From Gemmatimonadota bacterium (GTDB lineage: Bacteria; Latescibacterota; UBA2968; UBA8231), in assembly GCA_009845645.1 (NCBI GenBank), contig VXZF01000477.1, positions 1,288 to 6,961 on the forward strand: DNA of 5,674 nt, written 5' to 3'. Made by a program: the position numbers and the translations under genes. A model generated the notes under the pieces. The model was not told the origin of the DNA and searched no databases. It saw only the letters and a list, made by a program, of their open reading frames with translations. Positions 1-5,001 of the stretch are shown piece by piece (position 1 is the stretch's first letter; every line of letters begins with the position of its first letter).

Positions 1-2
1 CC

Positions 3-140
3 CTAGACCATTCCGAAGATCTGCGACCCACCCGAGAGATCTGGACCGAAATGGCAGTCCCGTGGTCCAAGATTCCCGACGGCCTAGATAAATTTCCCCG
101 ATCTTCGACGTGGGGAAGTTCGCAACCCGGCACACTTTAG
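3..140 (+). CDS. GFA-family protein, C-terminal end only (partial at left edge)
   Basis: An open frame enters from the left edge and gives 45 residues before TAG at 138-140. The residues follow the usual C-terminal pattern of GFA proteins (glutathione-dependent formaldehyde-activating / CENP-V family): an LD start, then RPTREIWT, then PWSKIPDGLDKFP. Family members commonly end with LDDP...RPT-h-Iw...PW..i.dgLp.F. The zinc-binding cysteines of the family lie further N-terminal and are outside the window, so the catalytic part cannot be checked. Its stop lies 9 bases before the FMN reductase start, and its last bases overlap the likely ribosome binding site of that gene, so the two are probably co-transcribed. 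GFA proteins are a broad family and many members do not act on formaldehyde; the substrate is unknown. Assignment rests on a short tail and is moderate. Confidence 0.6.
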   Translation, partial: LDHSEDLRPTREIWTEMAVPWSKIPDGLDKFPRSSTWGSSQPGTL

Positions 141-142
141 GA
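139..142 (+). promoter_or_regulatory. Ribosome binding site AGGA for the FMN reductase gene
   Basis: AGGA lies 7 bases before the ATG at 150 and overlaps the TAG stop (138-140) of the upstream GFA tail. It supports the start at 150 and suggests coupled translation from the upstream gene. Confidence 0.55.
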
Positions 143-149
143 AATTCAG

Positions 150-725
150 ATGAAAATTTCAGTCGTCAGCAGTAGTCTTGATCCCGACAGTCACAGTAGG
201 GTGCTCGCTACCATGTGTCGGACCGCTCTAGAGGACAAGGGCATCTCTGTTGACTTCATCGATCTTCGACAACTCGATCCGCCAAATTTCGACAACGCCG
301 AGATCTATTCATCCGAGGCGTACCAATCGTGCCACAGGATCATTGCAGCCTCTGATGCCGTCATCTTGGCGAGCCCAGTGTACAACTGGGCTTGTTGCGC
401 TGAACTCAAGAAATTCGTCGAGTATATAGGCTCTACGCCACCAGACGGGTCGCTCAAAGGAGCTTTCTACGACAAAATAGTGATGTTCGTCAATGCGGGC
501 GGGCTGCCACACAGCTATATGGCGTTTACGTCGCTGGCAGCATCCCTCATGCTGGATTTCAAGTGCATTATCAACCCGTATAACGTGTATGCCCACGGCG
601 ATAGTTGGGTGGAAGGCAAACTCGACGACGCAACGACGGCAAGATTAAACAGGTCTCTAGCTGTACTGACCGAACTTGCGGAGCGACTCAAGAACCGGTC
701 CTATGGATCGGATTGGGAAATCTAA
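150..725 (+). CDS. NADPH-dependent FMN reductase-like flavoprotein (flavodoxin fold)
   Basis: This 191-residue protein has the length and layout of the NADPH-dependent FMN reductase / NAD(P)H quinone reductase family, cytosolic proteins that pass electrons from NAD(P)H to bound FMN and on to quinones, azo compounds or other acceptors. Visible motifs are the first beta strand KISVVS (2-7), an FMN phosphate-binding loop rich in Ser (SSSLDPDSHSR, 7-17), the second flavin loop ASPVYNW (74-80) followed by the ELKKFVEYIG helix (85-94), and FVNAGGLPHS (113-122) at the usual place of the third flavin-contact loop. No signal peptide or membrane segment is seen. The start is supported by AGGA at 139-142. 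The stop TAA shares its last A with the ATG of the next gene (TAATG), implying translational coupling. A decayed copy of residues about 129-191 lies at 1148-1352. The physiological acceptor is unknown. Family call is strong, specific activity open. Confidence 0.85.
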   Translation: MKISVVSSSLDPDSHSRVLATMCRTALEDKGISVDFIDLRQLDPPNFDNAEIYSSEAYQSCHRIIAASDAVILASPVYNWACCAELKKFVEYIGSTPPDGSLKGAFYDKIVMFVNAGGLPHSYMAFTSLAASLMLDFKCIINPYNVYAHGDSWVEGKLDDATTARLNRSLAVLTELAERLKNRSYGSDWEI

Positions 726-1144
726 TGCCAAACTGCGACTACAGCCTTACGTGGTATCACGGCTCTCAGCAAGAGCTGACGAAACTTCGGGTCGGAAGTT
801 CGATCACACAGAACAGAAATGTGGCGAAAGCGTTCTCGCATAGACCTTCACTTGTTTCTATGTCTGACGAAGGGGAGTCTCTATCTGACAAACTCAGGAT
901 TAAGCACAACGGCGTCACGCCTGGTTATCTCTATGTCGTCTCCGATGACATCGGTCCCGACGATGTCTATCCCCATCCCCATCCGGCAAATGCCGATCGC
1001 TGGGAGTGGCTGACTAATCGGGAATTGAAGTTGGAACTCATAGAACAGACTCTCGCAACGAACGAAGAACGTCTGACGAACGAAGAAATCGCAGAGATAA
1101 AGCAAAAACAGAAGGAAAGAGGTGAGGAGTCATTCGCGGGGTGA
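725..1144 (+). CDS. YHGS-motif small protein, possible ADP-ribosyltransferase-fold (first of two)
   Basis: A 139-residue protein starting at 725, where the ATG overlaps the reductase stop by one base. An earlier in-frame ATG at 605 lies inside the reductase gene and is less likely. I do not recognise a named family with certainty. Visible features: WYHGS (10-14), then SSITQNRNVAKAFSH (25-39), then PGYLYVV (66-72), VYPHPHP (81-87) and EWLTNRELKLELIE (94-107), ending in a charged Glu/Lys-rich helical tail (about 108-135). The order 'YHGS, then a small-residue strand with A..F helix, then a later acidic motif' resembles the H-Y-[E/Q] class of ADP-ribosyltransferase folds (KptA/Tpt1, PARP, DUF3990-like), with H12 as the NAD-contacting His and E94 or E100 as candidate catalytic acid. 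That is inference; the central Tyr of the class is not evident, since ITQN stands where YAT would be. No signal peptide or membrane segment. The one-base overlap suggests the product works with, or is made in step with, the flavin reductase. Confidence 0.6.
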   Translation: MPNCDYSLTWYHGSQQELTKLRVGSSITQNRNVAKAFSHRPSLVSMSDEGESLSDKLRIKHNGVTPGYLYVVSDDIGPDDVYPHPHPANADRWEWLTNRELKLELIEQTLATNEERLTNEEIAEIKQKQKERGEESFAG

Positions 1145-1147
1145 TCC

Positions 1148-1352
1148 TGCCAGCTTGCAAATCCCTACCCTTGTTCAGTGCTTTTCAGATGCATTATTAG
1201 CCCATATTGTGTATGCCCACGACGGGAATTGGGTTGAGGGAGGCGAACGCGACGACGCAACTACGACAAGATTGAACAGGTCACTAACAGTGCTGACTGA
1301 ACTTGCGGAGTGACTCAAGAGCCGGTCATATGGATCGGGCTGGGAAATTTGA
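1148..1352 (+). pseudogene. Decayed 3' fragment of a second FMN reductase gene
   Basis: This stretch aligns with the 3' third of the intact reductase at 150-725. At 1184-1207 the frame reads FRCIISPY against FKCIINPY (residues 137-144 of the intact protein). The copy is then 2 bases shorter, which shifts the frame, and from 1209 another frame reads VYAHDGNWVEG against VYAHGDSWVEG. The match goes on through DDATT, RLNRS and LTELAE to the equivalent of the C-terminus, where WEI is followed by TGA at 1350-1352. The codon matching CGA (Arg179) is TGA at 1311-1313, a premature stop. There is also one extra codon near 1240 and a length difference near 1165-1183. By hand count the 141 aligned bases from 1209 to 1352 show about 24 mismatches, most in third codon positions. 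The first two thirds of the gene are absent. This cannot make a working reductase. Confidence 0.85.
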
Positions 1353-1643
1353 GCGGGCTGGCCGACCATTGCTTCCCGTATTGAGGGGATCTGCGATGTC
1401 ATAGCCGAAGAGGTAAACGGTTACCTCGTGGAGAGCGAGGATCGGCAGGCCTTCGCCGCGGCCATCCAGCGTTACTACGGACAAGAGCGCCTCCTCGAGG
1501 ACATGGCACAGCGCACGGTTCAGTACGCACAGTGCGTTAGCTGGCCGACCATCGCCCAAGCCTATGTCGATCTCTGTCAGGCTCTTTGCCTCCGCCTAGA
1601 GCAGCTATTGCATCCTTCGTATCTTTTTGAGTTTCATCATTAA
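1353..1643 (+). pseudogene. Relic of a GT4-type glycosyltransferase, C-terminal piece
   Basis: Beginning directly after the TGA at 1350-1352 and in the same frame, the sequence reads GWPTIASRIEGICDVI, then VNGYLVESEDRQAFAAAI, then RTVQYAQCVSWPTIAQAY and VDLCQAL, ending near 1586. This is the pattern of the C-terminal NDP-sugar-binding half of family 4 / group 1 glycosyltransferases (G.P.IAS..GG..dvi..g.nGylv...D...fa.ai, then W..ia..Y..l at the end). Only about 78 residues of a protein that normally has 350-400 are present. There is no acceptor-binding N-terminal domain and no plausible start with a ribosome binding site; a GTG at 1428 lies inside the motif. One conserved Gly (the second G of the usual GG) is Glu and one residue is missing in the E-G-V-N-G segment. 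The frame continues to TAA at 1643 with an unrelated tail. I read it as a fragment left by recombination. Confidence 0.75.
1357..1552 (+). repeat. Pair of 13-bp direct repeats in the glycosyltransferase relic
   Basis: GCTGGCCGACCAT occurs at 1357-1369 and again at 1540-1552, 183 bases (61 codons) apart, both in the same frame and both encoding WPTIA. The matching stretch reaches 15 of 16 bases if extended. The interval is only marked to show the two ends; the middle is not repeated. It may reflect recombination at the relic's left border or chance similarity of two family motifs. Confidence 0.5.
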
Positions 1644-1666
1644 TGCTGAGCTAGCAGAAACCGGAA

Positions 1667-2074
1667 ATGAAGATCGCTAAACCACGTTACCTCTATCACG
1701 GAAGTCCTGAAGAACTTGATCGTATCGAGCCTAGGCTGGCGAGAGGAGTGGGACCGGAAAAAGACCGTTTGCACGCCGTCTATGCTACCCATATTCAGAA
1801 TCTCGCCATAGTATTTTCCCTGCCGTTCATCCCGAACGAAAATAATAACCTTAGCTTTCAAGTATCATTTCAAACGGACGAGCCTGAGATTCACTTAGAA
1901 GCGGGCTCTCTCGACATGTCTAGACCTGGGTTCTTGTACACCGTACCTTCGGCTTCCTTCGAGCAGCTCGACGATGAGCAGTGGATATCATATAGCCCCG
2001 TTGAACCATGCGGCAAAATTCAGATAAACCCAAAGGATTTTCTCCACTGGTTACGATCAGGGAGAAGAGAATAA
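1667..2074 (+). CDS. YHGS-motif small protein, possible ADP-ribosyltransferase-fold (second, divergent)
   Basis: A 135-residue protein. The start at 1667 is the only usable one: an in-frame TAG lies at 1652-1654 and the conserved YHGS comes at residues 10-13. The ribosome binding site is poor. Features: YLYHGSPEELDRIEP (8-22), HAVYATHIQNLAIVFSL (36-52), PGFLYTV (87-93) and EQWISYSPVEP (104-114), then a basic C-terminus. The arrangement LYHGS, VYAT followed by A..F, then an acidic residue beside WIS is close to the H-Y-[E/Q] pattern of PARP/KptA-like and DUF3990-like ADP-ribosyltransferase folds, with H11, Y39 and E104 or Q105 as candidate active-site residues. Fold and activity are inferred. 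It shares only short motifs (YHGS, PG[FY]LY) with the protein at 725-1144, so the two are distant relatives or different families of one fold. It ends 3 bases before the dimethylformamidase-like gene, so the two are probably co-transcribed. Confidence 0.65.
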   Translation: MKIAKPRYLYHGSPEELDRIEPRLARGVGPEKDRLHAVYATHIQNLAIVFSLPFIPNENNNLSFQVSFQTDEPEIHLEAGSLDMSRPGFLYTVPSASFEQLDDEQWISYSPVEPCGKIQINPKDFLHWLRSGRRE

Positions 2075-2077
2075 AAA

Positions 2078-3442
2078 ATGAAACGCGAACACATTTTTGC
2101 CCATTACGAACAGGACGCAACCCGGTACTGGAAACTGAGAGAAGGCGGCTATGCCACCCCGCTGAGCGTACGTCAGGGCGATGAAGTAACGTTCCACATA
2201 TCGAATTCCAGATCGTACTACGATGTATTTGTGTTCCACGAAGGGGCAAAACGGCGTCTGGTAAAGGAGATAAACGACCTGCGTGGCGGGCTTCCCCCGG
2301 TCCCCGAGTTTGGCTATCGGGACGGATTCGCCTGGCCCGCGACGGTCTCGTTCCAGGTGCCTCAGGACTGGAAGAGCGGCGTTTACATCGCCAGTTTCCC
2401 CACCGCACAGGGGATCCGAGAAATCCTATTCGTCGTTCGCCCGCGCGTTCCCAGCGCGCCGATTCTCCTGACGATCGAGACCAATACCTATGCCGCCTAT
2501 AACTGCGTGGGCGGCAAATGCCTCTTCCCCTACATATCTACCGACCGATCTCACAGCAACTTACTGACCTTTGAGCGACCCCTGCAGCCGGACATCATGG
2601 GCGGATTCTACGCCTGGGATCAGTTTTTCACATCATGGCTCGACGCCGAGGGGTACCAAGTAGACTACTGCATCAACACCGACCACGATCGGCAGCCGGA
2701 TCTCCTAGATGACTACCCTGCACACCTCAGGATCTGTCACGGCGAGTACTCCAGCCGCGAAGAATGCGAGCAGCTTCAGCGGTTTGTAGCACGTGGCGGC
2801 AACCTAATGGTGTTCGCTGGGAACGCTTTCTCGCACTTGGTGGAGACCAGGGCCGACGGACGCCAGCTTTACTGTGCCAAGACCCGGTACAAAAAGCATC
2901 CGCTCGGCACGCCGGAGGACCCCGAAACATCCTTTCTCCGCGCAATCGACAATCTGCGTCAGCGCACCATCGGCGTTTCCTATACGGCTGCTGTCAACGC
3001 CAAGAGCAAGGTCCCCGGCGAGATTATTGCCCCGACGTCCGGGGAATACGGATTCTTCCGCGTGACCCAGCCCGACCACTGGGCGTTCGCAGGAACCGGG
3101 CTGGGAGAAGGGGACGAGTTTGGCCGGGAAGACTCAATCGTTGGGGTCGAATGCGACGGCGGTGACATCGAATTCGAGGATGGGAAACCGCGATTTACAG
3201 GCCGTGACGGAATCAGCCCGCATTATCAAATCATCGCGATCGGGGACGCGGAGGACCACGGTTTCAACGCGGACCTAGGGGTCCACCACGACCGATTCTA
3301 CGCCACCGTTGCGGTCAACGAAACGGAGTTCAAGGGGACTGTCTTCACCGCGGCAACCATCGAGTGGGCGCACGGTCTTTACCGGAACGGCGGTCCGGTG
3401 GCACAGATCACGCGCAATGTCTTGGACCGTCTGGGCAGATAG
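2078..3442 (+). CDS. N,N-dimethylformamidase large-subunit-like protein (C-terminal domain type)
   Basis: The 454 residues match the C-terminal catalytic domain of the dimethylformamidase large subunit (DMFA2_C type). Known enzymes cleave N,N-dimethylformamide to dimethylamine and formate with a mononuclear iron held by two Tyr and one Glu. Recognisable segments are a beta-rich N-terminal part ending in DWKSGVYIASF (97-107), TNTYAAYNCVGGKC (135-148; family pattern AYN.wGG.s), HGEYSSREE (221-229) followed by FVARGGNLMVFAGNA (236-250), and a C-terminal VFTAATIEWAHGL (422-434) with NVLDRLG at the end. By spacing to the known ligands, Y103, Y141 and E223 are likely iron ligands (inference). The classic large subunit is about 760 residues with an extra N-terminal region, and it pairs with a small subunit of about 130; neither is present here. 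So this is a stand-alone member of the wider family and its substrate is unknown. Start at 2078 has a GGAGA-like site 12 bases upstream. Confidence 0.8.
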   Translation: MKREHIFAHYEQDATRYWKLREGGYATPLSVRQGDEVTFHISNSRSYYDVFVFHEGAKRRLVKEINDLRGGLPPVPEFGYRDGFAWPATVSFQVPQDWKSGVYIASFPTAQGIREILFVVRPRVPSAPILLTIETNTYAAYNCVGGKCLFPYISTDRSHSNLLTFERPLQPDIMGGFYAWDQFFTSWLDAEGYQVDYCINTDHDRQPDLLDDYPAHLRICHGEYSSREECEQLQRFVARGGNLMVFAGNAFSHLVETRADGRQLYCAKTRYKKHPLGTPEDPETSFLRAIDNLRQRTIGVSYTAAVNAKSKVPGEIIAPTSGEYGFFRVTQPDHWAFAGTGLGEGDEFGREDSIVGVECDGGDIEFEDGKPRFTGRDGISPHYQIIAIGDAEDHGFNADLGVHHDRFYATVAVNETEFKGTVFTAATIEWAHGLYRNGGPVAQITRNVLDRLGR

Positions 3443-3540
3443 TGAATGAGTCGCCGAACGACGGCATGCCTTTGACACGGTCGAGTATTCGAAGCAAGTT
3501 GAATCATTTCAAAAGCTGCGCGATTGACAAATATCTCCGC

Positions 3541-3557
3541 TTGAAAGGCCGCTTCAA
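3541..3557 (+). promoter_or_regulatory. Small hairpin holding the ribosome binding site of the amidohydrolase
   Basis: TTGAA (3541-3545) and TTCAA (3553-3557) can pair around a 7-base loop, ending right before the ATG at 3558. The GAAAGG ribosome binding site (3543-3548) lies partly in the stem and partly in the loop. A similar TTGAA-TCAT-TTCAA inverted repeat lies at 3499-3512 in the same gap. Stems of 5 A/T-rich pairs are weak, so a regulatory effect is only a possibility. The rest of the 115-bp gap (3443-3557) shows two TTGACA-like hexamers (3472, 3524) without good -10 partners and no clear terminator. Confidence 0.25.
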
Positions 3558-4337
3558 ATGCTGATAATCGACACGCACTGCCACGCCGGGAATAGCTGGT
3601 TCGAGCCTATTGAGACACTTGAATTCGAGATGGACCGCAACGGCGTTGACCAAGCCGCACTCATCCAACACGGCGGCACATACGACAACACCTATCTCCT
3701 CCAAGAAGCCGCCAAGCGACCGGGCCGGTTCAAGGTTGCAGTCCTCGTCGATCCCGATTCCCGCGATCCACTCGGCGACCTTGCGCAGCTCGCAGAGCAA
3801 GGGGCCGCTGGCGTTCGCATTGCCCCGGGTGGCCAGTTCGCCAACGCGGGGCCTTACGACATGTGGCGCAGAGCCGGCGAACTCGGCCTCGTAGTCTCCA
3901 GCATCGGCGATGCACCCCAGTTCGCGGCCGACGATTTCTCGCGCGTGCTCGATGCGTGTCCCGACACCCACGTCATCCTCGAACACCTCGCAGGAGTGGG
4001 CATTGCCGAGCCACCCTACGCCGATTACGTTGAGGCCCTGCGCCACGGCGAGCGCGACAACACCAGCATCAAAATCCCCGGCCTAGGCGAAATCTGCACC
4101 CGTCCGCCGCGCCTGCTACCCGAACTCGAATTCGACCACGTGCCACCGCTCTTCGAGATGGCCAAAGAGGCATTCGGCGTGCAACGCATGATGTGGGGCA
4201 GCGACTTCCCGCCCAGCGCTGGCAGAGAGGGCTACGCCAATACACTGCGCGGGGTCATCGAGCATCCGGCCTTTGCCGACGGCGATGATATCGAGTGGGT
4301 CATGGGAAAGACCGCGGCACGCGTGTGGGGATTCTAA
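3558..4337 (+). CDS. Amidohydrolase-2 family metal-dependent hydrolase
   Basis: A 259-residue TIM-barrel hydrolase of the amidohydrolase-2 group (Amidohydro_2; also the 2-pyrone-4,6-dicarboxylate lactonase-like COG3618 group). Members hydrolyse lactones or amides or decarboxylate aromatic acids, usually with a zinc or similar ion, in the cytosol. Visible motifs: IIDTHCH (3-9) with the first-strand HxH metal ligands H7 and H9, AAGVRIAPGG (83-92), HVILEHLAG (138-146) with H143, TSIKIPGLGEI (169-179; family pattern N.yvK.SgL) and MMWGSDFPP (211-219) with the conserved Asp216. A His on the strand at SSIGD (114-118), present in some relatives, is not evident, so the metal site may be reduced or use other residues. 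Length is normal to slightly short. Start at 3558 is supported by GAAAGG 9 bases upstream. It lies 40 bases before the methyltransferase gene, so probably one transcript. Substrate cannot be named. Confidence 0.85.
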   Translation: MLIIDTHCHAGNSWFEPIETLEFEMDRNGVDQAALIQHGGTYDNTYLLQEAAKRPGRFKVAVLVDPDSRDPLGDLAQLAEQGAAGVRIAPGGQFANAGPYDMWRRAGELGLVVSSIGDAPQFAADDFSRVLDACPDTHVILEHLAGVGIAEPPYADYVEALRHGERDNTSIKIPGLGEICTRPPRLLPELEFDHVPPLFEMAKEAFGVQRMMWGSDFPPSAGREGYANTLRGVIEHPAFADGDDIEWVMGKTAARVWGF

Positions 4338-4377
4338 CGAAAAAATCTAACTTCCCGTTGGGAACTAGCAGAGCGAA

Positions 4378-5001
4378 ATGGCCAAAGAAAAAAAGAAAAC
4401 CTCGCGCCAAGCGTATGGCATCACAGTACTCAAAGCCTCTCACCCTCAAGTGCGCGCCCAAAAAAAGAAGCACGAACCCTGCATCCACGGCAACAAATTC
4501 TGGAATTCGAGTTGGTGCGTGATGGACTTCCTCTCGCACCAGGGCCTGCCGCCAAAGGCGCGGGTTTTGGACGTCGGCTGCGGTTGGGGACTCGCCGGGA
4601 TATACTGCGCCAAAAACCACGGTGCCAACGTCACGGGAATGGACGCGGACGCGGCGGTCTTTCCCTACTTGCAGCTACACGCTGAGATCAACGATGTCGA
4701 GATAGAGACCTGGCGCTGCAAGTTCGAGAGCGTCAAAAAGAAACACCTGCGGCAAACCAACCTGATCATCGGGGCCGATATTTGCTTCTGGGACGAAATG
4801 GTCTCGCCGCTCTACAAGCTGATCAAAAAGGCGATCGAGGTCGATGTCGGGCAGATTATCATCGCCGATCCGGGCCGACCGCCCTTTCACTCGCTGAGCG
4901 AAAAGGTCATAGAGAAGCTCGGCGGCGAACTCAAAGAGTGGGAAATCAACGGCGAGGTCAAAGCCGACGCGTACCTGCTCATCACAGGCACGCTGCCCTA
5001 G
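4378..5001 (+). CDS. Class I SAM-dependent methyltransferase, METTL20/METTL23-like
   Basis: A 207-residue Rossmann-fold methyltransferase that would use S-adenosylmethionine. Features in order: a Lys/Arg-rich N-terminal segment (2-32), the signature KHEPCIHGNKFWNSSWCVMDFL (31-52) preceding the core, motif I VLDVGCGWGLAG (63-74), an acidic residue after strand 2 (GMDAD, D89), and GADICFWDE (132-140) at the motif IV position, then LYKLIKKAI (145-153). The HGNK.W.sSW...D segment and the aD[IL].[FY][WY] motif resemble the methyltransferase-16 group (METTL20, METTL23, CaM-KMT), whose known members methylate lysines in proteins such as ETF-beta. A protein-lysine target is possible but not shown. 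The start is chosen because the conserved HGNK.W segment comes before the next Met (residue 49); the ribosome site is weak (GCAGAG). Its TAG stop is shared with the opposing dehydrogenase through a CTAG at 4998-5001. Confidence 0.8.
   Translation: MAKEKKKTSRQAYGITVLKASHPQVRAQKKKHEPCIHGNKFWNSSWCVMDFLSHQGLPPKARVLDVGCGWGLAGIYCAKNHGANVTGMDADAAVFPYLQLHAEINDVEIETWRCKFESVKKKHLRQTNLIIGADICFWDEMVSPLYKLIKKAIEVDVGQIIIADPGRPPFHSLSEKVIEKLGGELKEWEINGEVKADAYLLITGTLP
4998..5001. other. CTAG palindrome acting as stop codon for two convergent genes
   Basis: The four bases CTAG give TAG at 4999-5001 for the methyltransferase on the plus strand and TAG at 5000-4998 for the dehydrogenase on the minus strand. The two genes therefore end with a 4-base overlap and no space for a terminator between them; any terminator would have to lie inside the opposing coding sequence. 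Confidence 0.9.

Noticed and set aside
605..724. Upstream in-frame extension of the first YHGS protein from an ATG at 605
   Set aside because: It lies inside the conserved reductase C-terminus in another frame. The start at 725 overlaps the reductase stop by one base and places YHGS near the N-terminus as in similar proteins.
1122..1313. Small open frame of 63 residues on the plus strand
   Set aside because: It begins inside the first YHGS gene in another frame, and its second half is the decayed reductase copy ending at the premature TGA. It is not a gene.
1667..2074. Dimethylformamidase small subunit
   Set aside because: Length (135) and position fit, but the YHGS, VYAT and PGFLY motifs point to another fold and I see no recognisable small-subunit pattern.
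2764..3165. 133-residue open frame inside the dimethylformamidase-like gene
   Set aside because: It overlaps the well-supported gene in another frame, is Arg-rich and low in complexity as expected of a shadow frame, and has no family motifs.
3472..3552. Sigma-70 promoters from TTGACA at 3472 and 3524
   Set aside because: No TATAAT-like -10 element is present at 16-18 bases downstream of either hexamer.
4352..4364. Terminator hairpin TTCCC-GTT-GGGAA between amidohydrolase and methyltransferase
   Set aside because: The stem has only 5 pairs with a 3-base loop and no T run follows on the plus strand. The A-rich stretch would make a T run only on the minus strand, where no gene ends nearby.
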